Below, in pieces: positions 1 through 5,674 of a stretch of DNA of 5,674 bases. This DNA is from a bacterium (lineage in GTDB: Bacteria; Spirochaetota; Spirochaetia; JABEVK01): the NCBI GenBank assembly GCA_021782055.1, contig JAJXVP010000184.1, positions 1 through 5,674 on the forward strand, given 5' to 3'. The position numbers and the translations under genes were made by a program. Each line of letters starts with the position of its first letter. Positions within the stretch are counted from its first letter, which is position 1. Below the pieces are notes generated by a model. That model did no database searches. It had not been told where the DNA came from and saw only the letters and a list, made by a program, of their open reading frames with translations.

Positions 1-92
1 TAGAGTAAAGTGTCCTTTGCTAGACACAAACTGAGAAATAGAACTAAACTGACCCCAGTTTTGTCCGAGTTAAGGACATAAATGGGGTCATT
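1..92. other. Non-coding, repeat-rich region upstream of the ATPase gene
   Basis: No credible gene lies here. The ATPase frame is closed by a TAA at 45-47, and no upstream ATG, GTG or TTG is in frame. The stretch has several small repeats: a 5-bp stem GTGTC (10-14) / GACAC (23-27) around an 8-base loop; the heptamer AAACTGA twice in direct orientation (28-34 and 46-52); TGTCCTT at 11-17 with its inverse AAGGACA at 72-78; and the large inverted repeat at 46-94. I cannot pick out a convincing sigma70 promoter. TTGCTA at 18-23 is a loose -35 match, but nothing at the right distance resembles TATAAT. The repeat density suggests either a regulatory region or the eroded end of a mobile element; this is inference. 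Confidence 0.5.
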
Positions 93-94
93 TT
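46..94. repeat. 21-bp imperfect inverted repeat (hairpin) overlapping the ATPase start
   Basis: The arm at 46-66 is the inverse complement of the arm at 74-94 at 18 of 21 positions. The mismatches are 49/91, 58/82 and 61/79. The longest perfect block is TGACCCCA (50-57) with TGGGGTCA (83-90). The loop is only 7 bases (67-73, GAGTTAA). In RNA this would be a long stem whose 3' arm contains the first two bases of the TTG start codon at 93-95 and the only purine-rich bases nearby. It has no following U-run, so it is not a classical intrinsic terminator. It could be an operator, a translation-masking hairpin, or the terminal repeat of a mobile element. The pairing is directly visible; its function is not. 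Confidence 0.75.
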
Positions 95-96
95 GA
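72..96 (+). promoter_or_regulatory. Translation initiation region of the ATPase with possible 4-codon leader
   Basis: AAGGA at 72-76 is the best Shine-Dalgarno match. It lies 5 bases before an ATG (82-84) that opens a tiny frame, Met-Gly-Ser-Phe-stop. The TGA of that frame (94-96) overlaps the TTG start of the ATPase (93-95) as TTGA. The same AAGGA is 16 bases from the TTG, too far for normal use. Only GGGG (84-87) sits at a usual distance from the TTG. Two readings are possible: coupled translation through the mini-frame, or weak direct initiation at the TTG. The arrangement is visible, but a 4-codon frame can easily arise by chance. Confidence 0.25.
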
Positions 97-1496
97 TACC
101 AAGAACAGCTCTCAACGATTTTTCGGCCTGGCTTTCTCGAACTCACCGCAAGCCGCTCATCTTACGCGGAGCTCGCCAAGTTGGTAAGTCAACGCTAGTC
201 AGAATGGCCGCTGAGGCCTGTGGGGTAGCGCTTTGGGAAGTTAATCTCGAACGTCACAGGTATTTGGCCACCCTGTTTGCCACCAAAGACCCTGTCCGCA
301 TTCTCAGGGAACTCCAATTGGTACTGGGCTTTCCTGAACCTGACCCGCAAACACAACACCTTTTATTTCTAGATGAAATTCAAGAAATCCCCGAGGCCTT
401 AGCTTGTCTTCGCTATTTTTATGAAGAGCTCCCTGACTTGCCAGTCGTTGCGGCAGGCTCCTTGCTAGAGTTCACCCTGGCCAACGCCAACTTTTCCATG
501 CCGGTAGGCCGTGTCGAAACTTTATGGCTTGGCCCCTTAGACTTTGAGGAATTTCTTGTCGGAACAGGTGAGGCTTCACTTGCCACCTTTCTTGAGCAAT
601 GGACCCCAGAACAGTCCATTTTAGAGGGGGTTCACCAAAAGCTTCTACTAAAACTCAGGGAATACTTTTTGGTTGGCGGCATGCCCGAAGCCGTACAAGT
701 CTTTCGTGAGACAGGGAGTTTTTCGGAAGTTCAAGTTGTACATCGATCCATTCTGACCACTTACAAAGATGACTTTGGCAAATATACAAAAGGCACTACT
801 TTAGAAAAGTTGCGACGGGTCTTTGAAATCGCCCCCCAAACTATTGGACATAAAGTGAAGTACACCGCCTTTCATCCAGACTGGAAAGCCGCAGATATAC
901 GCCAGGCATTAGATTTGTTGGAGCGAGCTGGGTTATTGCTCAAAGTGACTCACACAGACGCTTCTGGACTCCCCTTAGGTTCCCAAGAAGATCCCACAGT
1001 TTTCAAATTGTTTTTCCTAGATATTGGGCTTGTCCTCAACTCGTGGGGAACTCAAGGTTTAGATTTGGACTCTTTTTTAAACGGGAAGTTTCTGGAAGAA
1101 GGTAAGCTGGCAGAACAATTTGCTGCGCAATCTCTGGCCTACTCACAGGGGCGGGATGCCCCTCCCCGGCTTCATTATTGGCTCCGTGAGGGACGAAACA
1201 CCAATGCTGAAGTAGATTTTATCCTTTCGAGAGGGACTGAAGTTATCCCCTTAGAAATCAAAGCTGGAGCTTCGGGGAGTTTACGATCGTTGCATCAATT
1301 CATGGCTCTAAAAAAACTTTCCACGGCTTTTCGTTGTGATTTACTCCCCCCTACGACACAGAGTGTCTTCACCACCGTGACCACCCCAAGCGGTAAGGCT
1401 GAGGTGACTTATCAACTTCACAACCTTCCGCTTTACTTAATAATCAGCACATTTCGGGTTTCGTCCGTATCGGGTGCGACCACACGAATGAAGTAG
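93..1496 (+). CDS. AAA_14/DUF4143-type ATPase with PD-(D/E)XK-like C-terminal module
   Basis: Predicted cytoplasmic P-loop ATPase of 467 residues. Residues 1-25 match the usual family start (MI.R...., then RKPLILRG), which supports the TTG start; no other usual start codon is available upstream in frame. Walker A is GARQVGKS (26-33) and Walker B is LLFLDE (90-95, Asp94/Glu95). A sensor-1-like AGSLLEF follows at 121-127. The family signatures GRVETLWLGPLDFEEFL (139-155) and GGMPEAV (195-201) are both present. Residues about 235-287 look like a winged helix. The C-terminal DUF4143 part has Glu341, Asp375 in EVDFIL, and Glu388-Ile-Lys390, the pattern of a PD-(D/E)XK nuclease fold. No inactivating change is visible. 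Members of this family are common and often transferred, and I know no firmly established role for them; DNA binding or cleavage is an inference from fold. Family members commonly end shortly after a 'LPLYL' motif, found here at 445-449. The last 18 residues are an extension that overlaps the convergent gene. Sampled G+C (41-48%) is mostly lower than in the neighbour. Confidence 0.93.
   Translation: MIPRTALNDFSAWLSRTHRKPLILRGARQVGKSTLVRMAAEACGVALWEVNLERHRYLATLFATKDPVRILRELQLVLGFPEPDPQTQHLLFLDEIQEIPEALACLRYFYEELPDLPVVAAGSLLEFTLANANFSMPVGRVETLWLGPLDFEEFLVGTGEASLATFLEQWTPEQSILEGVHQKLLLKLREYFLVGGMPEAVQVFRETGSFSEVQVVHRSILTTYKDDFGKYTKGTTLEKLRRVFEIAPQTIGHKVKYTAFHPDWKAADIRQALDLLERAGLLLKVTHTDASGLPLGSQEDPTVFKLFFLDIGLVLNSWGTQGLDLDSFLNGKFLEEGKLAEQFAAQSLAYSQGRDAPPRLHYWLREGRNTNAEVDFILSRGTEVIPLEIKAGASGSLRSLHQFMALKKLSTAFRCDLLPPTTQSVFTTVTTPSGKAEVTYQLHNLPLYLIISTFRVSSVSGATTRMK
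1388..1433. terminator. Possible hairpin just downstream of the surface-protein stop
   Basis: AAGCGG (1388-1393) pairs with CCGCTT (1428-1433), and AAGG (1395-1398) pairs with CCTT (1424-1427), giving a 10-bp stem with one bulged base. A weaker inner stem can form between 1401-1407 and 1412-1419. Read on the minus strand, the hairpin begins at the last base of the TAA stop (1435-1433) of the large gene, which is where a terminator would be expected. No U-run follows on that strand, so it is not a canonical intrinsic terminator. It lies wholly within the ATPase coding sequence and may be coincidental. Confidence 0.22.
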
Positions 1497-1711
1497 ATAC
1501 CCCGCGCCACGGGACGGCCTCCGGTGTTGGTGCCATCCCAGAAGAGCGTGTAGTCGCCTGAAGACTGGCGACCTCGGTGCAAGACCTTGATCAGGTTGCC
1601 ATCCAAGTCGAAGACCTGAATGGTGGCAATCCCCGAACGTTTCATCGTGTAAAGAATTTCCGTCTCTTGTCCTTTAGTGGGGTCGATCACGTTATTCAAC
1701 ACGGTGACGCC
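1433..1711 (-). other. FlgD-Ig-like C-terminal domain of the surface protein
   Basis: This segment encodes about 92 residues (1315-1406 from the TTG). It shows the ordered hallmarks of the FlgD Ig-like fold: NNVIDPTKG; then ILYTMKRSGIATIQVFDLDG (alternating strands with the V.D..G turn); then the YTLFWDGTN..G loop; then VARGIYFIRV; then a terminal basic strand RNVLIIK. The fold resembles C-terminal sorting or anchoring modules of exported proteins, including type IX secretion tags, but this version has the WDGTN loop of FlgD-like domains. Assignment to the fold is firm. A role in export or surface attachment is inference. Confidence 0.85.
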
Positions 1712-4700
1712 ATTCTTTTGCGTCGTGATGGTTTTGAACGGGAAGCTCCACATGCTGAGTTGTCGGGGGTCCGTATCGGGTGCCAAGGCGTGTACGGCGT
1801 ATTCTGAACCGATGCGGAAGAGGAACTCCATCGTTCGACCCAACGAAATATCCGGGTCGCTACCTGGCAGTTTAAAGTTCTTCAGGACACCAACCGTATT
1901 GGCCAGCGACAAATACGGGTCAAGATAACGCGCCGAAGCATTCCCCGAGTCGGGGACAAACGGAGCACTGACTCCCGTCGGAGGCGTTGAGGCCAAGAAG
2001 GCCGAGGTCAGGCTAAAGATCCCCGTCGGCAACCAAATGTGATTCGTGTCTCGGGAAGAGTCTTGATGATCAAAATAGAGACGAACCGGCAAGGCCGACG
2101 TTGTGGTGCCATACACCTGAGCCTGTAGGTCAATGTCACGGCTCGTCAGGTACTCGGTGCCATTTAAAAAGTCGTGAACGACATGCGCCGTTCCGGTTTG
2201 ATTCACTTCACCGCCCGAACCATCCGAAGCCCATAACGGCACCACGACATCTAAGGCTAAGTTGCTCAAGGGATAGCTGATCGAGGCATCCATGACGTTG
2301 ATATTTGCCGATACGCTCGAATAGCTTTTCGCTTCGAAGCGCAGGTTCATGATATCGTCAGCACTCAAGGGATTATTAAAGTCCACAAAGATTTCTTGCA
2401 CACTACTGCTCAGCGAATCCCCAGAGTTTGCCGGGATGATATCTTTTATAGTATTCCCGTTCGACGAAGTCCCCACCAAAGTAAAGACATCGTTGTAGCT
2501 GGGGGCCGTGCCGTTCAGCGTCACGGGCCTGCTGAATTGCACGTACATTCGCGTCGCCCCACACGCCGCCAAAGTCAACACAATCGTAGGTGGTGTTCGG
2601 TCAATCGCCTTAAAGTTGAGGAGCGTACCCAACAAGACCCCCGACAGATTGGTTACCATGCCCGAGAACATATTGTAATTGACGGTAAAGCCTGAGGTGA
2701 CCTTCCACGACCCCGGTTCGGTATTCGTATTGATCGACAAGTTAAAGTAACCATCGTCCTGGGTTGTGTCGGGAGGGTTCAAGGTTCCTGGTGTGCTACC
2801 TGGCGTGAAAAGGTTGTTTTGCACCGAGGTGTTGCCGCTGTAGGGACTGGACCCCGTGGGGGCAAGGTTGTACACGCTTGAGAAGGTCTTGTCCGTTGAC
2901 GACTCAAAACTGAAGCCGGCCGCGATGTCTTTTAGCGAAGAGTCCCGTGCCCCGAACCTCAGTAAATTGGTGTCGGGTTGAGCCGGCGTGGACGAGTTCC
3001 AACCTGCGGACGTGTTGTACCCGCCAAACGGTTGGTTGGTGGTATTCGATAAGATGTGCACCTGGAACTGATGAACAAGTCCATCGTTCAACAGATCGGT
3101 GGGCAACAGTTCATAGTAGTTGGAGCCCGCCGCACTATACGGGGCAAAGACTGGCGGGTCGACTTCCCAAGCCGTCACGGGATTGTCGCCGCTATCCAGG
3201 CGTGAAGAGTAAACCGTTAAAGCCGTCCCTCCATTCGACGTCAACCCGGCTTGTTCGTTAGCGGTCGTGTCCGAAGCTATGCTAAACGTCGTCTTGGGGT
3301 CAGCCGAAGCGGACAGGGGCGAGGCATATGACAACTGTCCATCTTCGAGCAAGTTCCCGGCGTTGTCCTTGATCAGGGCCATCGCCCCCAAGGCTTGCAC
3401 AGTGTAATGTCCCGACGGCACCGTGGTGTTCCAGATAAAGCCATCCCAGTAGGTGGCCGCACCGGTGCCGGTCGAGTATCCCGCAATCGAGACAATCAGG
3501 TCTTGCGAAGTGGTGCGGAACAGTGAGTCATTCACCAAGTTCGGGTAATTTGCCGAATCGGTGGTGGGGTCGACTCCCGCGTGAGCTTCGCCATAGGTTC
3601 GCGTCGAACGGTCTAGGGTCCCTGTGTAACTGAACAAGCCCGTGACGTTGACGGTGGAGGAGCCCCAGGCATCCCCCAAGGCTGTTGTCGCGGCGGTATT
3701 GCTGGCCGGCATGTTGACCCCAGGAACCGTCACCGGTTCCGAGAATACCAGCTTAAAGTAGTTATGGCTATCGTCCGGGGTGTACGAGGCTGGCGTGGCC
3801 GCATGATTTTGCTGACCGATGAGCACTTTGATCAGCACGGGTCGGGCCCCGTCGGTGGTGTTTTCATAGACGGTGGAGAGTCCGGCCCCGGTGGCCCCAT
3901 TGTCGTTGACCCCGTCCCGGTTCACGATAGGGTTGCCTGAGGTGTCGTACAACCGGCCTTTCTCGATGGTGACATCGGGGACCAAGGTTTGATGCGTCCC
4001 CGAACGGTCGGTGCTCGAAGAGCCCCCTGCCCCCGCATTAGCCCCGCCAGCCAAGGTGCCGGTCGCGTCGGTGTTCCAGGTGGCACTGCCCGAGGCAATA
4101 AAGCCCAGCACCGAAGAATTGGCACTGACTTGAGGTTCGGTCACGGCGTAATCGCTGGCCGTATTGACCGAGGCTGTTTGCCCGGCCGTGACGCTCGAGG
4201 CAACGCCAAAGCGCACATCGTCGTCCGCCGTGGACGAACCGACGGCAGAATTGGCTTCGCCATTCGCGTCCAAAATGGGCTTTGAGAAATGCACTTCGAC
4301 CAGGTTATCAAAACGGGTGATCGTTTGATTCGTCGACACCGAATCGATGTCGGGTTGCGTGTTGTCCCAGTTGGTACAACTGCTCAAGCTTACTGCCGAC
4401 GTCCACAAAGGCGACGCCGTGGCCGTTCCTGCGGTGTAGGTCCCTGCCACACTGGTTTGTCCAGCGGCCACCATCACGGGTTTGCCCGAAGCATCTTGCG
4501 CCGTCGAGTTTTGAATGGTCATACCAGACGCCGTGGCAATGGCTACGGCAAAGGGTAGGCCAAACCAATCGGTGGACTTCGCCGCATTCAAAGTTACCGT
4601 CGTCCACTTGTCGGGTAGAATTAACGTCCAAGCCCCCGAGGCGGTCATCGAGGCCCCGAAGTTGTAGAAGTTTCGGCCTACGGTGAGCGTTTTGCCGGCC

Positions 4701-5674
4701 GACATGGTAAACGAAGCGGTTTGTAGCCCCGGTGCGGGGTCGGTTATCCGAGTCCCATCGTCGAGAGTGAGGCCGAAGGCCGCGTTCAAGGCCGAGTGCA
4801 GGGTGGGAATATCTTCTGAACCGGCCCCAAAGTACGGGTAACCGAGCTTACGTTGGTAATACGAGGCCGCACGAGTAGCGGCCAGTTCCCCGTCGTCCAT
4901 GGGGTAATACGTGGTACCACCCAAGGTATACGACTGGTATGCGGCACCGTAAGCCACAAAGTCGTCGGTAGTAGCCAGGTTGAAGCCATTGGTGTTCCAT
5001 GCTCCCTTAAACGCCATCAAGCGGTGCACCGTCACGTCGGTGTTTTGCGTCAAGGTTCCCCCCGAGGCGTTCAAGACGAAGTCATTGAGAGCTAAGCCCG
5101 TGGTCAGCGACAAGGTTCGCGAACCCGTTGGGACCATAAAGAACGTCGAGCTGGTTACGGTCGTCTGCGAGGCTGTCGTTGGTGCTAAGGTCATGTTCCC
5201 TTCGACCAAGACTTGCCGTCCGGTCACGTCTAACGAAGAAGTCGCGTTTTGTGTCAAACTCCCCATCAGGCCCAAGTCGCCGCCCGACAGGGTGACTTTG
5301 CTGGTGCCAGCTAAGGTGAGGTTATAAAGATCTTTCCCGACACCCAGACCAGCCGTCCCTGTTCCTGTTTTGAGGGTGACGGGGGTGGTGTTGTTGAAAG
5401 TAATGGTAGAGGCAGAGGTGGGATTGGCGACGGGACCTTTGTACAAGCCTGTGACGGAGCCCGTAGCCGAATAATCCCAAGACCCCGACAAAGCTAAAGA
5501 ATAGGAGGTTGAGGTCGTGTGGTAGCCATCCATATTGAGCTGGCCCGTCAAATTCAACCCTACCAATTGAACATTCGAATCGTTGAGGTAGAGCAAAGAA
5601 GCGGCGGGCACACTCAAAGTCGCCCCTTGATAATTGACATTCATCAGGACCAAATCGCCCCCAGTCCAATTGAG
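1433..5674 (-). CDS. Large secreted or surface beta-rich protein with FlgD-Ig-like C-terminus (N-terminus cut by window edge)
   Basis: One uninterrupted frame runs from the right edge to a TAA at 1435-1433, giving 1,413 codons plus stop. The frame is open up to 5674, adding LNWTGGD before the TTG at 5653-5651. That TTG is therefore most likely an internal Leu codon, and the true start and any signal peptide lie outside the window. Residues below are numbered from that TTG. Residues 1-240 are beta-solenoid-like, with repeated short strands and 'GSLTQN..' turns. Residues 315-430 hold another strand-rich unit. Residues 430-1130 contain Ig-like sandwich segments marked by VEVHFSKPI (452-460), KLVFSEPV (634-641) and YVQFSRPV (1037-1044), resembling SbsA/Big_5-type domains. 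A Gly/Ser-rich linker lies near 533-551. Residues about 1315-1406 form a FlgD-Ig-like domain. Composition is rich in Thr, Ser, Gly and Asn, with only Cys426 and Cys1031, as expected for an exported protein. The likely role is a cell-surface or secreted structural or adhesive protein. No catalytic domain is recognisable and the binding partner is unknown. Confidence 0.9.
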   Translation of the reverse strand, partial: LNWTGGDLVLMNVNYQGATLSVPAASLLYLNDSNVQLVGLNLTGQLNMDGYHTTSTSYSLALSGSWDYSATGSVTGLYKGPVANPTSASTITFNNTTPVTLKTGTGTAGLGVGKDLYNLTLAGTSKVTLSGGDLGLMGSLTQNATSSLDVTGRQVLVEGNMTLAPTTASQTTVTSSTFFMVPTGSRTLSLTTGLALNDFVLNASGGTLTQNTDVTVHRLMAFKGAWNTNGFNLATTDDFVAYGAAYQSYTLGGTTYYPMDDGELAATRAASYYQRKLGYPYFGAGSEDIPTLHSALNAAFGLTLDDGTRITDPAPGLQTASFTMSAGKTLTVGRNFYNFGASMTASGAWTLILPDKWTTVTLNAAKSTDWFGLPFAVAIATASGMTIQNSTAQDASGKPVMVAAGQTSVAGTYTAGTATASPLWTSAVSLSSCTNWDNTQPDIDSVSTNQTITRFDNLVEVHFSKPILDANGEANSAVGSSTADDDVRFGVASSVTAGQTASVNTASDYAVTEPQVSANSSVLGFIASGSATWNTDATGTLAGGANAGAGGSSSTDRSGTHQTLVPDVTIEKGRLYDTSGNPIVNRDGVNDNGATGAGLSTVYENTTDGARPVLIKVLIGQQNHAATPASYTPDDSHNYFKLVFSEPVTVPGVNMPASNTAATTALGDAWGSSTVNVTGLFSYTGTLDRSTRTYGEAHAGVDPTTDSANYPNLVNDSLFRTTSQDLIVSIAGYSTGTGAATYWDGFIWNTTVPSGHYTVQALGAMALIKDNAGNLLEDGQLSYASPLSASADPKTTFSIASDTTANEQAGLTSNGGTALTVYSSRLDSGDNPVTAWEVDPPVFAPYSAAGSNYYELLPTDLLNDGLVHQFQVHILSNTTNQPFGGYNTSAGWNSSTPAQPDTNLLRFGARDSSLKDIAAGFSFESSTDKTFSSVYNLAPTGSSPYSGNTSVQNNLFTPGSTPGTLNPPDTTQDDGYFNLSINTNTEPGSWKVTSGFTVNYNMFSGMVTNLSGVLLGTLLNFKAIDRTPPTIVLTLAACGATRMYVQFSRPVTLNGTAPSYNDVFTLVGTSSNGNTIKDIIPANSGDSLSSSVQEIFVDFNNPLSADDIMNLRFEAKSYSSVSANINVMDASISYPLSNLALDVVVPLWASDGSGGEVNQTGTAHVVHDFLNGTEYLTSRDIDLQAQVYGTTTSALPVRLYFDHQDSSRDTNHIWLPTGIFSLTSAFLASTPPTGVSAPFVPDSGNASARYLDPYLSLANTVGVLKNFKLPGSDPDISLGRTMEFLFRIGSEYAVHALAPDTDPRQLSMWSFPFKTITTQKNGVTVLNNVIDPTKGQETEILYTMKRSGIATIQVFDLDGNLIKVLHRGRQSSGDYTLFWDGTNTGGRPVARGIYFIRVVAPDTDETRNVLIIK
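4946..5332 (-). repeat. Two imperfect ~49-residue solenoid units, 80 residues apart
   Basis: At the protein level, residues 108-156 (nt 5332-5186; DLYNLTLAG..KVTL, then GSLTQN, then a strand ending VEGNM) resemble residues 188-236 (nt 5092-4946; ALNDFVLNASGGTL, then an MAFKGAWNTNG turn, then a strand ending DFVAYG). Both have the pattern of a hydrophobic strand, a Gly/Ser/Asn turn, another strand, and a closing 'G' turn. A possible third unit lies near residues 311-356. Conservation is in pattern rather than identity, and I see no matching repeat at the DNA level. The pattern fits a right-handed beta-helix or similar solenoid, as in adhesin-type proteins. Confidence 0.4.

Noticed and set aside
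18..46. Sigma70-type promoter for the ATPase (TTGCTA as -35)
   Set aside because: No -10 element with reasonable match occurs at 16-18 bases; the candidates (for example GAACTA at 41-46) are too weak to annotate.
46..94. Intrinsic terminator of an upstream gene
   Set aside because: The stem is strong, but no U-run follows, the 3' arm runs into the ATPase start, and no upstream coding end is visible in the window.
419..619. 66-codon minus-strand frame inside the ATPase gene
   Set aside because: It is antisense to the Walker B and sensor region, which is clearly coding on the plus strand. No domain or start signal supports it.
3921..3950. Possible calcium-binding loop in the surface protein (VNRDGVNDNG, residues 577-586)
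   Set aside because: It resembles thrombospondin-3 or dockerin loops only in part, is single-copy, and lacks the full acidic ligand set.
1577..5327. Several open frames of 76-115 codons on the plus strand antisense to the large gene (for example 2947-3261, 3989-4285, 4980-5327)
   Set aside because: They lie wholly inside a continuous 1,413-codon frame, their translations are rich in Arg, Cys and Pro with no family resemblance, and they have no consistent start signals. They are by-products of the large gene's codon use.
3922..5669. Other-frame minus-strand open frames (3922-4125, 4308-4631, 4786-4989, 5322-5669)
   Set aside because: They overlap the same strand of the real gene in another frame, have unnatural composition, and show no frameshift-type continuity with the main protein.
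1..5674. CRISPR array, tRNA or rRNA gene, toxin-antitoxin pair or phage module
   Set aside because: Coding sequence fills everything except the first 92 bases, and that leader has no regularly spaced long repeats, cloverleaf or small gene pair. No phage-type protein is encoded.

Overview
The window holds two convergent genes and almost no intergenic DNA. The first 92 bases are non-coding and rich in small repeats. A complete plus-strand gene (93-1496) encodes an AAA_14/DUF4143-type ATPase. From 1433 to the right edge, the minus strand encodes one very large extracellular-type protein that is cut by the window edge at its N-terminal side. The two genes overlap tail to tail by 64 bp.

The organism cannot be fixed from two genes. 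The large protein has a secreted-protein composition: rich in Thr, Ser, Ala, Gly and Asn, with only two Cys in about 1,400 residues. It ends in a FlgD-Ig-like domain of the style '..WDGTN..GRPVARGIYFIRVVAPDTDE.RNVLIIK'. I associate this ending with large surface proteins of Spirochaetota (Treponema/Spirochaeta-like lineages), with Fibrobacterota or other Gram-negative candidate phyla as alternatives. G+C is moderate: 41-48% in stretches sampled inside the ATPase gene and 47-68% in those sampled inside the surface-protein gene.

Layout: (1) 1-92, no gene; it contains a strong 21-bp imperfect inverted repeat (46-94) that overlaps the TTG start of the ATPase, plus smaller repeats that could be the eroded end of a mobile element. 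(2) 93-1496, the ATPase, with Walker A, Walker B, a winged-helix-like segment and a PD-(D/E)XK-like C-terminal module, all apparently intact. Its last 18 residues read through the antisense of the neighbouring gene. (3) 1433-5674, the surface protein. Counting from its N-terminal side it has beta-solenoid-like repeats, then a long region of Ig-like beta-sandwich segments with recurrent 'V.FS.PV' strands, then the FlgD-like terminal domain.

Nothing suggests that the two genes work together. They are convergent and differ in composition and family. The simplest reading is a poorly understood, frequently transferred ATPase gene sitting beside a large surface protein gene. I found no RNA gene, CRISPR array or complete insertion sequence, and no clearly novel multi-gene system.
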